DNA from: Panaeolus papilionaceus
Lineage: Eukaryota; Basidiomycota; Agaricomycetes; Agaricales
Direction: 5' to 3'
DNA length: 64,000 nucleotides
Assembly: GCA_015501605.1 (NCBI GenBank)
Contig: JADNRZ010000002.1
Span: 558,001 to 622,000 of the forward strand
In this document: piece after piece, positions 61,693 through 64,000 of the stretch
How the letters are laid out: each line of letters starts with the position of its first letter
How positions within the stretch are numbered: position 1 is the stretch's first letter
Translations under genes and position numbers: made by a program
Notes under the pieces: generated by a model
Databases searched by the model: none
The model's input: only the letters and a program-made list of their open reading frames with translations
Told to the model about the DNA's origin: nothing

Positions 61693-63308
61693 TTAACGAA
61701 TTTGGAATGTTACCTCGACGAAGCTGTCGTTGGATTGATTTTTGCCTACGGCGGAAGGTAGCGTACGAATCACTGATCGTGTGGAATGTACATCCGCGAG
61801 TTCAAGAGTATGTCGTCCATTCTGTTTGCAAGATGTGAATTATGTATGAAACGCGATTGAGGAGAGTGGAATGGAGGGGAAGAGGGTCGCACTTGTGATC
61901 CAGCCGACGTAGTACTGCCCATCGAGACGTTGACCTGCATATCTTGATCGTACAAGTGTCCAAGTCTCGACCGTGCATTGAGCCTAATTTAAATCGTCAA
62001 GGTTTGAATCAGCTTGCGTAATGGTGGGCATGCGCAGACGGAGCTTACGATGCAAGGAATGAATTGGAGAACACTGCAAACAGATTCAGTAGACAATGGA
62101 AGCGGAGGTCCAGGTGGACGTACAGCGCGCAAGGATAGTAAAGATTCCAATCCAGACAACTTGGAAATGAATTCAATGAGGTGTTTGGCATGGATGAGAT
62201 GCTCAAGCTCACAATTATCCTTCATAGTAAGATACTGTAAACATGGTCATCATAAATCCATCTTGTAGGAACACATCTGCTTACACAAACTAAAAGTGCA
62301 ATTGCACCCATACTAGCAGATTATGTGTCAGAAGAAGATCGTAACACAGGTTATTCGACAAACCTGGTCAAAAGACCCGTTTCTGAGGATGACCAGTGTG
62401 AGCAAAAGCGAACATCGACAGAGAGGAATCAACAGGAATCACCGATTGACGATAACATAAGCTGCTTGATTAATTTCGATGTCCTTGGATATTTTGATAA
62501 GCTCAGAGGAAGCGTATGCTAGTGGTTCATATTTCCTACCTTTGCAATCCAATTTCCTTCCATTTGTTGAGGTAATAGCAAAGCGAAGCAGCTAAAATGC
62601 AGTCTCCACAAGCACCGACAACGACAATTGCCGTTATCAGCCATGACCAGCGGGCGATGTAGTCTTTGATGGTCAACTTGTGAAATGCGACAATTGCCAA
62701 AGAAGTGCTCCCAAACCAACGTGCGAAGGCCAAAACCGTGCAGCACGATGGTACAAAGAGCCGACCTGAGAACCTGTAAACGCGGTATGCAAACCAACAC
62801 TAACGATAATGTTCAATGACAACTGAGTATGCGAAAAAGGTTTGGATGTACCTGCTCAATTGGCCCGATAAACCCACTGAATAAAATGGCAGCATCAAGA
62901 GAAACAGGTGGGACGACAAGGAGCTGAGGTCGGCCATACTGGGTCACTGTGATGATGTACAATGCATGGCAAACAGAGATTGTATGTCCCAGCTCCAGAA
63001 ACCTAGTTCAAGGTTATTAAGGTTATTCTGATGGCATTAATTGATATGCGCGTAGTACCAGACAATGGGGACCTGAAAAAAGATCAGAGAACCTTTGCGA
63101 TGACCTGAATACTTCTACTGACCAGGCATTTCAGGATCCACGGGTCGTTGGGGAACTTGTTCATATAAATGTAGACTTGTGCAGTGACAAGTCCAAATAG
63201 GAAGAGAGAAATCATAACCCCAATTTGGATAGCACCAAGGGTAGCGTTCGCGTCAAAGACCAGCATTGTCTGCTCATGAGCCTTCTGGTTGTGGGGGGTC
63301 ATATTCAT
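61693..63308 (-). CDS. DUF6534-type seven-helix membrane protein, 339 aa in 12 exons
   Basis: Exons: 63123-63308, 63059-63072, 62852-63002, 62540-62799, 62443-62501, 62364-62382, 62285-62312, 62213-62234, 62124-62159, 62049-62073, 61893-61983 and 61693-61821 (1020 nt; phases agree). Key segments: LGAIQIGVMISLFLFGLVTA, KFPNDPWILKCL, VPIVWFLELGHTISVCHALY, TQYGRPQLLVVPP, CWFAYRVYRFSGRLFVPS, GACGDCILAASLCYYLNKW, SSIETGLLTSMGAIALLVC, FVWIGIFTILAR and LFSNSFLASLNARSRL, then a polar tail. Seven hydrophobic spans are present, as in the Agaricomycete DUF6534 family, which is of unknown, perhaps receptor-like function. It retains the same 14-nt second-helix micro-exon (GTCCCCATTGTCTG) as its paralogue at 3810-5890. 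The intracellular tail is Ser/Thr-rich. Confidence 0.88.
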
Positions 63309-64000
63309 GGCATTGAAGAAGAACCAGGCGCTGCCCTAGAAAGATGATGAAGTTCCCGTGAATTACTTATACTCATTGGTAGACACGCGATGCTAGCGCG
63401 TTAGCATCCGAGCATCCGAAGTTACCACAAAACTAGTTTCTGGTTTCTAGAATGACGGCGCTGTGTAAAAAATCCGAATTCATTATGAAGTTGTACTTGT
63501 TTTAGCAAGATGGGACCCAAGGGCGCCTATTAATAGCTGGTAGTAGTCGGATATAAGTATTGGCGAGCTGCAATGAGAGAAAACCAACCACTGGCTACAG
63601 TATAGAGCAATAATCGTTTCGGCTATTGAGTCAAATGGAGACACTGTAAAAATAAAATGCTCCAGAGAATAGCTGAGGCCACTATAGTGTTGGAAGCCAA
63701 GTTAAAGAAAGGAAATTAATTTCAGGCTTCTCGCGACAGAACGGAATGTGTAAATGGATAATTCCATCGGTTATATTGTTGACCTGTGTGAGCTGTATAA
63801 CATGAATTGGATATATATCTGACACTAAAGTGTAGCAGATGAAGGTTAAGTCGTTGGAAAGGAAATCGAAATGAGTTTGTGGGAAGAGAGTGTTTGTTCT
63901 TGTTAGGGTTAGATGAATGCAAATATGGCGCCAGCATTCACTTGAACTTGAACTTACTCCACCACGAAGACCGACTTCGACTAAGACTTTCACTCGCAAC
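63309..64000. other. Upstream region of the membrane-protein gene, no gene seen
   Basis: AT-rich sequence to the window edge. Minus-strand frames at 63682-63999 have no recognisable product and could be part of a gene outside the window, but nothing supports it. Confidence 0.4.

Noticed and set aside
1..64000. tRNA, rRNA, CRISPR array, LTR or LINE elements
   Set aside because: No convincing tRNA A/B-box pair, no array of spaced repeats, no long terminal repeats, and no reverse transcriptase, integrase or transposase motif were read.

Overview
The window looks like genomic DNA from an Agaricomycete (mushroom-forming basidiomycete). The genes are cut by many 45-65 nt GT-AG introns, and exons can be as short as 10-20 nt. 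The recognisable families are eukaryotic (COPI beta, PUF, UTP14, NRAMP, F-box), and two genes belong to the seven-helix family seen mainly in Agaricomycetes (DUF6534 type). No tRNA, rRNA, CRISPR array or bacterial-style operon was seen. All gene models were spliced by hand from reading frame, phase continuity and family resemblance; no database search was run. Layout: (1) 1-14.7 kb is gene-dense. It holds an aldo/keto-reductase pseudogene cut by the left edge, a small secreted protein, a secreted FAS1-domain protein, a DUF6534-type membrane protein in 18 tiny exons, coatomer beta (SEC26), and a PUF-repeat RNA-binding protein. (2) 14.7-33.8 kb has almost no recognisable genes. It contains one doubtful decayed multi-exon gene (17-19 kb), two diverged tandem duplications (28.4-29.8 and 30.8-31.4 kb), clusters of ACGCG motifs, simple repeats, and a clear 281 bp TA-flanked MITE. 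(3) 33.8-41 kb holds a 1123-residue F-box protein with extreme low-complexity tracts and a secreted beta-propeller (lactonase / carboxymuconate-cyclase-like) protein with a Lys/Gly- then Ser/Asn-rich insert of about 130 residues. (4) 41-46.8 kb is another gene-poor stretch with a 193 bp inverted-repeat element. (5) 46.8-63.3 kb is gene-dense again: an amidohydrolase, an intact aldo/keto reductase (Kv-beta type), an intron-rich gene of no recognised family, an NRAMP metal transporter, UTP14 (SSU processome), and a second DUF6534-type membrane protein. How the genes relate: COPI beta, PUF, UTP14 and NRAMP are housekeeping functions (Golgi traffic, mRNA control, ribosome biogenesis, metal uptake), with no sign of a shared pathway. 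The secreted FAS1, beta-propeller and small cysteine-containing proteins are extracellular products. Two families occur twice: AKR (pseudogene at 1-421, intact at 49.0-50.7 kb) and DUF6534 (3.8-5.9 and 61.7-63.3 kb). No convincing multi-gene novel system was found. The best candidates for undescribed biology are the orphan gene at 51.0-53.9 kb, the non-coding tandem duplications, and the two MITE-like elements.
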